Assembly: GCA_017394765.1 (NCBI GenBank)
Contig: JAFPXF010000061.1
Span: 1 to 7,572, forward strand
Length of the DNA: 7,572 nucleotides
Origin: Bacteroidales bacterium
GTDB lineage: Bacteria; Bacteroidota; Bacteroidia; Bacteroidales; WCHB1-69
Direction: 5' to 3'
Part shown: positions 1-7,226 of the stretch, in pieces
How the letters are laid out: each line of letters begins with the position of its first letter
Numbering within the stretch: the first letter of the stretch is position 1
The notes under the pieces: generated by a model
What the model was told of the DNA's origin: nothing
The model's input: only the letters and a program-made list of their open reading frames with translations
The model's database searches: none
Translations under genes and position numbers: made by a program

Positions 1-1
1 G

Positions 2-271
2 CAGGAACTGTGGGTGCCCAACAGCTTTACCCCCGACGGCGACGGCCTCAACGACCGCTTCGTCCCCGTCTTCAGCTACCCCGGCGAGGTCAGGAACTTC
101 GAGATGATGGTCTATGACCGCTGGGGCTCGATGGTCTTCCTTACCACGGACATGGACACGGGCTGGGACGGCGGCGACAAGCCCGAAGGGATGTACGTCT
201 GGGTGATCCGCTACAGGAACGCACGGGAGGAGATGCGGGTTGAGAAGGGGAACGTGGTGGTGATTCGATGA
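2..271 (+). CDS. C-terminal end of a T9SS-secreted protein (gliding motility-associated C-terminal / type B sorting domain), 5' truncated
   Basis: Only the last 89 codons are in the window; the reading frame runs in from the left edge (frame from base 2, beginning Q-E-L-W-V-P-N) and ends at TGA 269-271. The visible part matches the CHU_C / type B T9SS C-terminal domain. It has the opening PNSFTPDGDGLNDRF, a central YDRWGSMVF, then GWDGGDKPEGMYVW, and ends in a short beta strand finishing VVVIR. In this family the domain is the signal that takes a protein through the type IX secretion system to the cell surface or medium. The GTG at 14 is an internal valine, not a start. The functional part of the protein lies outside the window, so its activity is unknown. 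The gene converges on the efflux operon. Domain identity is a confident recognition; the rest is unseen. Confidence 0.9.
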   Translation, partial: QELWVPNSFTPDGDGLNDRFVPVFSYPGEVRNFEMMVYDRWGSMVFLTTDMDTGWDGGDKPEGMYVWVIRYRNAREEMRVEKGNVVVIR

Positions 272-361
272 TAGTTAATAGTTAATGGTTAAGAATGGGC
301 AGTGAGAAAAGTGAACAGTGAATCTTCATTTCTTAACTTCTTAGTTTCTTAGTTCCTTAAC
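272..361. repeat. AT-rich degenerate short tandem repeats in the convergent intergenic region
   Basis: Three blocks of imperfect tandem units follow the stop codon. At 272-292 the heptamer TAGTTAA occurs as TAGTTAA, TAGTTAA, TGGTTAA. At about 301-323 AGTGA-type units repeat (AGTGAGAA, AAGTGAAC, AGTGAAT). At 330-361 units of the form TTCTTAAC / TTCTTAG / TTTCTTAG / TTCCTTAAC repeat. GTTAAGAA (288-295) and TTCTTAAC (330-337) form an 8-bp inverted pair. No ORF or clear promoter is visible. From general memory, such degenerate A/T repeats are common between genes in Bacteroidota; no function is claimed. Confidence 0.6.
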
Positions 362-376
362 TATGACCGTGGTTTC

Positions 377-435
377 CGCCGGCACGCCAACAAAATGATG
401 AGGAGCCCCTGATTTCTACCATCAGGTATATAATT
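377..435 (-). repeat. Truncated copy of a dispersed repeat, 3' of the tolC-like gene
   Basis: Read on the minus strand from 435 down to 407, this matches plus-strand 7335-7363 at 26 of 29 positions without gaps. Similarity continues with small gaps through a CATC plus T-rich segment and a perfect 12-nt block GGCGTGCCGGCG (377-388 here, 7386-7397 in the other copy). Past that block the two copies diverge: this one continues GAAACC, the other continues into a GC-rich palindrome. This copy therefore appears to be a fragment. It begins about 15 nt after the stop codon of the tolC-like gene and has the same orientation as the operon. It contains a 6-bp stem hairpin at 408-426. Confidence 0.8.
408..426 (-). 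terminator. Hairpin downstream of the efflux operon, possible weak terminator
   Basis: CCTGAT and ATCAGG form a 6-bp perfect stem around a 7-nt loop, 24 nt after the tolC-like stop codon. On the minus strand a short T-rich stretch (CATTTTGTT) follows only after a gap of about 10 nt, so it is not a classic intrinsic terminator. The same hairpin is present in the other repeat copy at 7344-7362, which suggests it belongs to the repeat and was not built for this operon. No better terminator is visible between the convergent genes. Confidence 0.25.
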
Positions 436-450
436 TCTACCTTTTTACTG

Positions 451-1797
451 CTATTGAATGAGCTTCAGTCTCGCGCACTTGAGCGTGAGGTCAATGCGTG
501 CCTCCGTGAACTGGTCTTGTGCCTGGCTGTAAAGCGTGCGCGCCTCCAACAACTCTGACACGGGCACTAACCCCGCCTCGTAGTTGGTCAGCACACTCTC
601 CAAGTTCTCCTTCGCGTCGTATAACGTGGATTCCGCTAATGCGACTTGTGCCTGTGCCTCCTGTACGTTGTGGATGGCCTGCTCCGTCTCCAATGCCATT
701 TTCTCTGTTAGGTCGCGGCTGCTGTTCTCGGCTTGTTGTATGCGTATCTCCTGTTCTTTGGCTTTGTGCGTGGTGGCCCACCAGTCGGTCAGGGGCACTT
801 GCAGCGTGGCGAAGGCAAGTCCGTTGGCACTGTATCGATCCACGATGAGGTTGCCGTAGGAAGCACCTACGCCAATGGCCAACTGGGGCAGTGCCTCTCC
901 GACAATCATCTTTTTCTTCAACTGTTCGGCCTGCACGTTGAGTGCTAACAGGCGGCTCTCCTTGCGGCGCGCCACAGCCTCTGCAATGCGCACGTCTATG
1001 TCGCTTGGCTCGGTGGCCACCGTGTCAGTCAGCTGCAGGGTGGGGGAGTACTCGATGCCGGAAAGTTGGCATAGTGCCATGGTGGCCAATTGTATGCCGT
1101 TCTCAACTTTCAGCAGGTTAGAACGCATTTCGTCGCGCTTGAGGGCGACCTTTAGACGGTCGTTGCGGGTGACGAGGCCGGCCTCTTCTGCCGTGAGGAC
1201 ATCGCGGCCTAACGTGTCGAGGAAGTCGAGCGCCTGCAACACGGTGTGGCGTTTCTCGTAGAGCGACACCACAAGCCAGTAGCTCTCCTCCACGCTCATC
1301 AGCACTTTCTCTTGAGAAAGTTCTTGTTGCAGCTGTGCGGCCTCCACGCCTAACTGGGCGAGGCGGTTGCCGTTGACGATGCGTCCGCCCGCATAGAGGG
1401 GTTGCATGGCCGTGGCTGCCACTGCCGTGCCCTTCTCGGCTAATGAGATGGAGGGCGGAATGCCTATCGAGCCGCCGTACTCGGACCACAAATTGTAGAG
1501 GTCTTGCCGCACCTGGGCGTTGTCAATGTCGCCGATGCCATACTCGAACATCGGGTTCAGTGCCCGATAGCCCAAGGCCGTCGCGCTGACAGTGGGGAAG
1601 TACTTGGTGAAGGCCTGACGCTTGACCTGTTCGGCCGCAAGCACGTCTAATCGGGCATTCTCCAATGTGAGATTGCGTGCCCCTGCCGCCTTCAAACAGG
1701 AGTCCAGTGTGAGCGATTGCCCCGTGCCCGAAAAAGCAACGCACACCGTCCCTGCGACGATCAAGATCTTGCGAAAATGTTTTATTAAAGGTCTCAT
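451..1797 (-). CDS. TolC-like outer-membrane efflux channel
   Basis: A 448-residue protein of the outer membrane efflux protein (OEP/TolC) family, which trimerises into an outer-membrane barrel with a long periplasmic alpha-helical tunnel and forms the exit duct of the pump. Residues 1 to about 26 are a signal peptide (basic start MRPLIKHFRK, hydrophobic core, predicted cleavage near SGTG/QS). Cys19 is not in a lipobox, so the protein is probably not lipidated, unlike OprM-type channels. The two family repeats are visible: PLYAGGRI at 133-140 and its counterpart VPLTDWW near 334-340. Each is followed by long amphipathic helices, and the second half has NYEAGLVPVSELLEA at 405-419. Length fits the family. 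In-frame upstream starts exist (ATG 1833, TTG 1851, the latter overlapping the pump gene), but ATG 1797 places the signal peptide at the N-terminus. Last gene of the operon, 43 nt after the pump. Confidence 0.93.
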   Translation of the reverse strand: MRPLIKHFRKILIVAGTVCVAFSGTGQSLTLDSCLKAAGARNLTLENARLDVLAAEQVKRQAFTKYFPTVSATALGYRALNPMFEYGIGDIDNAQVRQDLYNLWSEYGGSIGIPPSISLAEKGTAVAATAMQPLYAGGRIVNGNRLAQLGVEAAQLQQELSQEKVLMSVEESYWLVVSLYEKRHTVLQALDFLDTLGRDVLTAEEAGLVTRNDRLKVALKRDEMRSNLLKVENGIQLATMALCQLSGIEYSPTLQLTDTVATEPSDIDVRIAEAVARRKESRLLALNVQAEQLKKKMIVGEALPQLAIGVGASYGNLIVDRYSANGLAFATLQVPLTDWWATTHKAKEQEIRIQQAENSSRDLTEKMALETEQAIHNVQEAQAQVALAESTLYDAKENLESVLTNYEAGLVPVSELLEARTLYSQAQDQFTEARIDLTLKCARLKLIQ

Positions 1798-1840
1798 TTC
1801 TATTTCTGTTTTCTTATTTCTAACCACCAACATCCAACTA

Positions 1841-4800
1841 CTATTTCCCAAAAATCTTCCAATACATCACGGGCAGCACCGTGACCACCAACGGCAGCGA
1901 GAAGAGCGTGCCGAAGCATATTACCACGCCCATGGGCATCCATAGGCCGGTATGGGCGATGATCATCGGGCATACGCCCAATGCGGTGGTGGCGGAGGTG
2001 AGGAAGATGGGGCGCATGCGTCGGCAGCCGGCCTCGAATGCCGCCTCGCGGGCGTCTTTTCGCCCCTCCTTGCGCAGCGACTCTGCATAGTCGAACATGA
2101 TGATGGCGTTGCGCACGATGATGCCAATCAGGCTCACCACGCCCAAGACAGCAGTGATGCTGAAGTCCAACTGGAAAATCCATAACCCCAGACAAGCCCC
2201 GAAGATGCAGATGAGCGAGGATGACAGGGTGAGAAAAACAATGTCGATGCGCGAGAAGTGGTAGAGCAGGAAGACAAACAGCACCAGGATGGCTGCCACG
2301 AAGCTCAGTGCAATCTCCGGGATGACTTGCCCGTTTATGCTGGTGAGACCGCCCGGCGATATGGATATCCCGTCCGGCAGTGTTGGCTTGATCTCCTTCT
2401 CAATGTATTTGTTGATGCGCTTCATTACGCCAGGTTGGCTGTATCCGTACTTTAAGTCTGCACCTACTGTTATGAGCCTGAGGCTGTTGCGGCGATTGAT
2501 GGTGGCGTCTTCCCATTCGGGGGAGACGGTGGCCACTTGCCGCAAAGGAACCCATACCGACGGGATGGAAGTCGGTATTTGGTAATCTTCCAAATCTTGG
2601 TAGCTCATGGAGGAGTCGCCCTTCTGCGTGTAGAGCGTCACGGGTACCTTGTAGTCGTGCTCCCACACGTCGGTCAGCGACTGCCCGCGGAGTGCAGAGG
2701 AGAGGTATAGCGACAGCAGGCTTTGCGTCACGCCAAGGCGTGTGGCCTCGTCGCTCTTCAGTTCGACTTTGATATTTTGCGAAGTCTCATCCATGTCGGA
2801 ATGCACCCACGTCAGTTCGGGCTGCTCGTTCATGAAGGCCTTGATTGATTCTGCGATGGCTTTCGTCTGCCCGAAATCATCTCCGATGATGCGGACTTCC
2901 ACGGGATTCTTGACGGCTTGGTAGTCCATCTGCTTGAAACGGATGTAAGCATTGGGGAAGAGGAACTCGTATTTTGGAGTGTACTCCTTGAGGATGTTCA
3001 GTGTGGAGAGCTCGCTCTTGGTGTTGACGATGAACTGGGCATAGTTCTTGCGTGCCATCTGGGGCGCGTAGGTGGCATGAAAACGCGGTGAGGAGCAGCC
3101 GATGAAGGAGGTGACACCCGTGACACGATCATCGGCGCGCAAGATATGCTCGATGCTGTCGGCCACCGCCTCCGTCTGGGCGAGCGTGCTGCCCTGTGTG
3201 AGGTGGATTTCCACGGCGAAGCAGTTCCGGTCGGCTTTGGGCAGCATCTGGATGTTCAAGCGTGTGAAGAGAAAACCACCCAACGTGATGGCCAGCATCG
3301 CGGTCACGATGACGAGGGATGGATGTTTGAAACAGTGATTCAATATTTTTTCATAGCCGTCCTGCAACAATTTGAAGAATCGGTTCTGGCCTGCCTCAAA
3401 TCGATTGGCGGGCTTGTCTCGTTTGCCGTTGCGGATAAACTGCGTGGCCAAGTAGGGGATGATCCAGACAGAATAGAAAATAGAACAGACCAGCGCGAAG
3501 GCCACGGTCCATGGGAATAACTGCACGAAGTCGCCTAACGGCCCCGTGATGATGTGCGTCATCGGGAAGAACATGCCCGAAATGGCGAGGGTGGCCAACG
3601 ACATCGGCACAAACAGGATTTGAGTGCTGTTGACGGCCGAGTACCACCGCGAGTGCCCCTCGCGCAGCATGTCCATGTAGCCATCCGTGATGATGACAGA
3701 GTCATCCACAATCATGCCCAGGACCACAATGAGGGCGGCTAAGGTCACGGTGTTCAGTTCGATGCCGAACACATACATCAACCCTAAGGTGATGGCGGTG
3801 CAGACAGGCACGGACGAGCCGGCCACCAATGCTGTGCGCAGCGGGAACAACAACAGCATCACGGCGATGACCACGAGGATGGAGAACACCAAGTCGCGCA
3901 GGAAGGAATAGACGGACTTGCTGACCACCTGCGGCTGGTTGGTGATTTTGTGCATCCGCACGTCGGGCGGCAGCAACTTCTGGGCTTGGGCCATCTGCAC
4001 ATCTACTTTTTTGCCGAAATCAACGATGTTGTTGCCGGGACTCATCTCCATCGAGATGAGCACGGTCTCCTTGCCGTTGTATTTGATGAAATTGTCGGGC
4101 TCCTTGTAGCGCCGCCGGATGTCGGCGATGTCCTTGAGTCGGATCACGTCGCCGGTGGGATCGGTGTAGATGATCTGCTCGCCGATTTCGTACTCCGACT
4201 GGTAGGGGATGGCGATGTGGATGGGTGCGTCGCCCGCTTCGTTGCTGATGCTTCCGCCGACAGTGCGCAGCCCTTGCACGGCCAACTCGGCCAACAGGGT
4301 GCGTTGGCTGATGCCGTAGGCGGCGAGCTGCTCCTGATCAACGAGCACGGCGATCTCCTCGTGCTGCTGTCCCACAATCTTGAGGTTGCCCATGGCGGGG
4401 ATGGTGCGCAGATGGTCGCAGACGGTCTCGGCATATTTCTCCAGCTCGCGTGGGGTGCGCTCCGCCGACTCCACGGCGAGCAGTATGGAACTGGTGTTGC
4501 CGAAGTCGTCGATTACCACCACCTCCAATACGCCTGCCGGCAGAGAAGTCTTCTTGAAAAGTTGCAGTCCGTGGCGGATCTTGGACCACACCTCGTCTTT
4601 GTCGCGCACCGTGACACGCAACTCCGCGAAGATGTAAACGATGCCGTTCTCCGTGATGGAGTAGGTGTTCTTCTTGTCGATTTCCTGATATGTGAAAAGG
4701 AAGCGTTCCAGCGGCTTGGTCACCTGCTCCTCAATCTCCTGGGCGGAGGCGCCTGGATAGACGGCGGCCACCACGCCCTGGCGGATGGTAAACTGCGGGA

Positions 4801-4924
4801 ACTCATCCTTGTTGAGCCGCGTCAACGCGAAGATGCCGAACAGCACCAGCGCACCGGCGATGAAGTGGATGATGCCGTGCGCGCGCATCGCGGATAATAT
4901 GTGGTTGCCTTTCTTCTTGGACAC
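1841..4924 (-). CDS. RND-family efflux pump, inner-membrane permease (AcrB/MexB-like)
   Basis: A proton-driven resistance-nodulation-division transporter, 1027 residues from the GTG at 4924, matching the usual length of about 1030. Twelve membrane segments are readable: TM1 about 16-35, then TM2-6 between 344 and 493, TM7 about 536-556, and TM8-12 between 868 and 1022. Two large periplasmic domains follow TM1 and TM7. The proton-relay acids are present as D407-D408 in TM4 (IVDDSVI). R969 and T976 fit the TM11 positions that are R971 and T978 in AcrB. The TM10 lysine (AcrB K940) is arginine, R938, in IVRNAII. PKADR after TM7 is also typical. Start choice: the frame stays open to TTG 4939, but GTG 4924 gives the short basic cytoplasmic lead (SKKKGNHILSAMRAHG) usual before TM1; ATG 4888 would remove it. 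Substrate class cannot be read; a drug or amphiphile exporter is more likely than a metal pump. Confidence 0.95.
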   Translation of the reverse strand: MSKKKGNHILSAMRAHGIIHFIAGALVLFGIFALTRLNKDEFPQFTIRQGVVAAVYPGASAQEIEEQVTKPLERFLFTYQEIDKKNTYSITENGIVYIFAELRVTVRDKDEVWSKIRHGLQLFKKTSLPAGVLEVVVIDDFGNTSSILLAVESAERTPRELEKYAETVCDHLRTIPAMGNLKIVGQQHEEIAVLVDQEQLAAYGISQRTLLAELAVQGLRTVGGSISNEAGDAPIHIAIPYQSEYEIGEQIIYTDPTGDVIRLKDIADIRRRYKEPDNFIKYNGKETVLISMEMSPGNNIVDFGKKVDVQMAQAQKLLPPDVRMHKITNQPQVVSKSVYSFLRDLVFSILVVIAVMLLLFPLRTALVAGSSVPVCTAITLGLMYVFGIELNTVTLAALIVVLGMIVDDSVIITDGYMDMLREGHSRWYSAVNSTQILFVPMSLATLAISGMFFPMTHIITGPLGDFVQLFPWTVAFALVCSIFYSVWIIPYLATQFIRNGKRDKPANRFEAGQNRFFKLLQDGYEKILNHCFKHPSLVIVTAMLAITLGGFLFTRLNIQMLPKADRNCFAVEIHLTQGSTLAQTEAVADSIEHILRADDRVTGVTSFIGCSSPRFHATYAPQMARKNYAQFIVNTKSELSTLNILKEYTPKYEFLFPNAYIRFKQMDYQAVKNPVEVRIIGDDFGQTKAIAESIKAFMNEQPELTWVHSDMDETSQNIKVELKSDEATRLGVTQSLLSLYLSSALRGQSLTDVWEHDYKVPVTLYTQKGDSSMSYQDLEDYQIPTSIPSVWVPLRQVATVSPEWEDATINRRNSLRLITVGADLKYGYSQPGVMKRINKYIEKEIKPTLPDGISISPGGLTSINGQVIPEIALSFVAAILVLFVFLLYHFSRIDIVFLTLSSSLICIFGACLGLWIFQLDFSITAVLGVVSLIGIIVRNAIIMFDYAESLRKEGRKDAREAAFEAGCRRMRPIFLTSATTALGVCPMIIAHTGLWMPMGVVICFGTLFSLPLVVTVLPVMYWKIFGK

Positions 4925-4966
4925 TTTTTTAAAAATCAAAATTCAATGTGGTTGATGCAGGGTGGC

Positions 4967-5986
4967 TTATAGTTTTTGTACAGGCGCGTTTTGGTAGAGG
5001 TGCTCCATGCCGGCGGTGACGAGCGTGTCGCCGTGCTGCAGGCCGGTGGTGACAAGCACGCCGTTGGCTACGAACTCTGTGGCTTGCACCATGCGCCGCA
5101 CGGCTTTGCCGTTTTGGATCACCCAGACACCTTGCCCGTCGGGGCGTGTCTGCACGCACTTGGCGGGCACAATGATGCCACGGCTGTCAGGCGCGGCGAG
5201 ATAGACCTTGCAGATCATGCCGGGTAACAGCCTGCGCTCATGGTTGGGCAAATCCACCTTGACGGTGTAGCTGTGCGACACACGGCTGGCGGTCATGCCA
5301 CGCTCGACAATCTTGCCGGTCAGTGTCAAGTTGTCAAGGGCGGGTACTGTCAGGGTTACCTCTTGGCCTTCGTGTACGGATGCAATCTCGCTCTCCGGAA
5401 CAGAAAAGTTGACAGTCACCTGTTGCACGTTCAACAGGGTGACGGCACTTTCGCCAGGCAGCAGCGAAGCGCCCGCCGTGGCACGGCATTCGCCGACCAC
5501 TCCGGAGGAAGGCGCTACCAAGGCGCAATCTTCCAGTTGCTTGCGGGCAATCTGCTCCATCGAGCGCGCCTTCTCCAAGGTGGTGAGCATCTCCACCCAC
5601 TTCACCTCGGCCAACGAGCCTTGGTCGTGGACCTTCTTGAGGCGCGTGTAGGCATCTTCGGCTTGGTCGAGTGTCGCCTTGGCAGAGTTGTAGGCATTCT
5701 GGGCTGTGCTCTTGCTGATGGTGACCAGTTTCTGCCCCGCAGTCACACGGTCGCCGGGACGTACTAACACGCGCTCCACCTTGCCGCCCGTGGCGAAACT
5801 CAGCGCAATGCTCTCCTTGGCCTCCACCTCGCCCACGTATGTGCGCGTCAGACCACCGCCCATGGAGTCGATGGCCATCACCTCCACACGCACCGGCGCC
5901 CGCTCTGTTTCAACGGTTTTGTGCCTGCACGCTGCCGCCAGTCCTATCGATAGAATGAAAAACAAAACTCTTTTAAACGCCTTCAT
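4967..5986 (-). CDS. Periplasmic membrane fusion (adaptor) lipoprotein of the RND pump
   Basis: A 339-residue HlyD/AcrA-like adaptor that bridges the RND pump and the TolC-like channel. The N-terminus (basic MKAFKR, hydrophobic stretch, then LAAAC) gives a likely lipobox with Cys20 as the lipidated residue; A at -3 is acceptable but not the best residue. A split lipoyl domain is visible: first half around 67-90 (GGKVERVLVRPGDRVTAGQ), second half about 155-184 (ALVAPSSGVVGE). Between them, residues 91-152 form a short alpha-helical hairpin. A beta-barrel domain (about 188-265, ending LLPGMICKVYL) and a membrane-proximal domain (about 266-339, with IIVPAKCVQTR and GLQHGDTLVTAG) follow. It is shorter than AcrA, mainly in the hairpin and C-terminus. 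It starts 12 nt after the lipoprotein gene, and 42 nt separate it from the pump start. Confidence 0.94.
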   Translation of the reverse strand: MKAFKRVLFFILSIGLAAACRHKTVETERAPVRVEVMAIDSMGGGLTRTYVGEVEAKESIALSFATGGKVERVLVRPGDRVTAGQKLVTISKSTAQNAYNSAKATLDQAEDAYTRLKKVHDQGSLAEVKWVEMLTTLEKARSMEQIARKQLEDCALVAPSSGVVGECRATAGASLLPGESAVTLLNVQQVTVNFSVPESEIASVHEGQEVTLTVPALDNLTLTGKIVERGMTASRVSHSYTVKVDLPNHERRLLPGMICKVYLAAPDSRGIIVPAKCVQTRPDGQGVWVIQNGKAVRRMVQATEFVANGVLVTTGLQHGDTLVTAGMEHLYQNAPVQKL

Positions 5987-5998
5987 CGTCTTGTGGTT

Positions 5999-6508
5999 TT
6001 ATTCGTTTTTTTCTGCCAGCAGAAGCATCTTGCCGCCTTCCAGCCGCTCTGCATCGTTGCTGCTTTGAGTGCCGCTCCACTGTTCCTCAATCAGGATGAT
6101 GTCCCCGTTGTGAATGCCTTTGCCCGAGGCCGTGATGCTGAATACGAAGGAATGGTCCTCTTCCCAGGGGTTGATACTCTCCCCTGTAATGATGTTGGTG
6201 GAAAATGAGTGCGGGTCCACAAAGAGGGAGTCTCCCTTGACGAGAGCGGAACAGTAATATGCTCCGCCGGTGCTTTCGTTCAACGTGATGGTGACGTGGC
6301 CATCGGAGATATAGTCGCGGAGGATGTTCATCTGCCCGCGCTTGTTGACCATGAGATGGGTGACTTCCCCGTTTTCAGCAGTGATGGTTACCTCTCCTGA
6401 GATTTTGTAGCTGTAGTCGCCCAGAATAGAGCGTACTCCCCGCTGGCAGGAGACGCAGCACAACAACATGGCGGTGGCCAAAGTGCATATTATAAGTATC
6501 TTTTTCAT
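5999..6508 (-). CDS. Small predicted lipoprotein of unknown function, within the efflux operon
   Basis: A 169-residue protein I do not recognise. The N-terminus MKKILIICTLATAMLLCC-VSC is a lipoprotein signal with Cys21 as the probable acylation site. The residues after Cys (QRGVRS) lack the acidic surface-export signal described for Bacteroidota lipoproteins, so a periplasm-facing location is more likely. The mature part looks beta-rich, with alternating strands such as GEVTITAENGEV (38-49) and GHVTITLNES (70-79), and a late GDIILIEEQWSGT (135-147). That last pattern resembles strands of lipocalin-like Bacteroidota lipoproteins, but this is only an impression. Gaps of 12 nt on each side, to the TetR gene and to the MFP gene, make co-transcription very likely. 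A role as pump accessory, substrate binder or envelope-stress component would be inference only. Confidence 0.88.
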   Translation of the reverse strand: MKKILIICTLATAMLLCCVSCQRGVRSILGDYSYKISGEVTITAENGEVTHLMVNKRGQMNILRDYISDGHVTITLNESTGGAYYCSALVKGDSLFVDPHSFSTNIITGESINPWEEDHSFVFSITASGKGIHNGDIILIEEQWSGTQSSNDAERLEGGKMLLLAEKNE

Positions 6509-6520
6509 AATTATGATGTG

Positions 6521-7177
6521 TTATTTCTGATTGATAAAAGAAAGATTGTTGATGTCAAAATCGTTGGGGTGTGTGACGAACTGCGTGAAAACACTGTTGA
6601 TAATCAATTCGATAAGCATCTTGTAGGAGGATTTGTAATGCTCGTATTTGTCTTCCACGAAGAATGTGTGGCTCAACCCGTTGAGGGTGACCTGTAGCAT
6701 ATCGGCAAATGCGACAGCTTGTTGCTCGATGATCTCTGCACTGCATTGTGTCGGCTTGGCGTACCACACCTTTTTGAAACAGGCGTGTTCCCATTCGTTG
6801 AACTCGGCCATTATTTGCTGTAGCCGCTCGAAACGGTAGTCTTCAGGAGCGAGCAACTTGTCCTTGATGGCCACCCGCAGGGTGCCGGCCTGGGCGATGA
6901 GCTCCATCCGCTGTAGCAGATACTGCCTCAGACGGGGCAGCACCAACTGGCTGTCGTCCGCCACCACCGCCGCCAATGACTGCCGGATGTGGTCCACCTC
7001 GGAGATGACCGTAGAACAGAACAACTCCTCCTTGTTGCTGAAGTGATTGTAGATGGAGCGCTTGGCTTTGTGCGCCTGACTCGCAATGTCGTCCATGGAA
7101 GTTTTCTCGAATCCGAACTTCCTAAACAACTCCGTCGCTACCCGCTGGATCACTTCTTTGGTTTTTATTTTTTTCAT
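6521..7177 (-). CDS. TetR-family transcriptional regulator, first gene of the efflux operon
   Basis: A 218-residue one-component regulator. The N-terminal DNA-binding domain is clear: helix 1 about 7-21 (EVIQRVATELFRKFG), then the helix-turn-helix at about 27-46 (SMDDIASQAHKAKRSIYNHF), followed by the family signature SNKEELF at 47-53. Residues from about 60 to 200 form the helical ligand-binding and dimerisation domain, which is too variable to name a ligand. ATG 7175-7177 is the natural start, giving a lysine-rich lead MKKIKTKE. The gene heads the operon 12 nt before the lipoprotein gene, instead of being divergent from the pump as in many TetR-controlled systems, which suggests direct autoregulation of the whole operon. 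A 10-bp inverted repeat touches its start codon (7176-7210) and is the best operator candidate. Confidence 0.94.
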   Translation of the reverse strand: MKKIKTKEVIQRVATELFRKFGFEKTSMDDIASQAHKAKRSIYNHFSNKEELFCSTVISEVDHIRQSLAAVVADDSQLVLPRLRQYLLQRMELIAQAGTLRVAIKDKLLAPEDYRFERLQQIMAEFNEWEHACFKKVWYAKPTQCSAEIIEQQAVAFADMLQVTLNGLSHTFFVEDKYEHYKSSYKMLIELIINSVFTQFVTHPNDFDINNLSFINQK

Positions 7178-7210
7178 TTTTGCACGATCTTCGTTTCAGG
7201 GTGCAAAAAT
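7176..7210. promoter_or_regulatory. 10-bp perfect inverted repeat, candidate TetR operator
   Basis: ATTTTTGCAC (7176-7185) and GTGCAAAAAT (7201-7210) are exact reverse complements separated by 15 nt. One arm lies in the putative -7 box, and the other runs into the first bases of the tetR start codon. A dimeric repressor bound here would block transcription start, which fits TetR autorepression. If transcription starts near 7197 only one arm is transcribed, so a DNA-level site is more likely than an RNA hairpin. With a start further upstream, the RNA could instead fold and hide the start codon. Confidence 0.5.
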
Positions 7211-7211
7211 A
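7204..7211 (-). promoter_or_regulatory. Putative -7 promoter element for the efflux operon
   Basis: On the minus strand TATTTTTG fits the Bacteroidota -7 consensus TAnnTTTG. Transcription would begin near 7197, giving a leader of about 20 nt to the tetR ATG. No good TTTG-type -33 element lies at the expected distance (around 7231-7234 the minus strand reads AAGTA), so the call rests on one box only. The region is very AT-rich, which raises the chance of a random match. Confidence 0.35.
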
Positions 7212-7226
7212 GAAAAAAATGGTGAC

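Larger units (their letters stand above)
451..7211 (-). other. Predicted five-gene tripartite efflux operon (tetR - lipoprotein - MFP - RND - tolC-like)
   Basis: All five genes read leftward with spacers of 12, 12, 42 and 43 nt and no internal strand change. No strong terminator hairpin is apparent in the spacers. The gene order MFP, RND pump, outer-membrane channel is the standard order for complete RND systems, so one transcript from the region just right of 7177 is the simplest model. An extra internal promoter before the MFP or pump gene cannot be excluded from sequence. Confidence 0.85.

Noticed and set aside
1798..1851. Longer starts for the tolC-like gene at ATG 1833 or TTG 1851
   Set aside because: They would add up to 18 charged residues ahead of a clean signal peptide that begins at ATG 1797.
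1800..2195. A 131-codon minus-strand open frame overlapping the end of the pump gene
   Set aside because: It is an out-of-frame shadow of the pump's C-terminal coding region, histidine- and arginine-rich, with no recognisable domain.
3950..4897. A 315-codon open frame on the plus strand, antisense to the RND pump gene
   Set aside because: It lies wholly inside the well-supported pump gene, has no recognisable domain, and is rich in L, V, G, D and H as expected from the mirror of a GC-rich coding strand.
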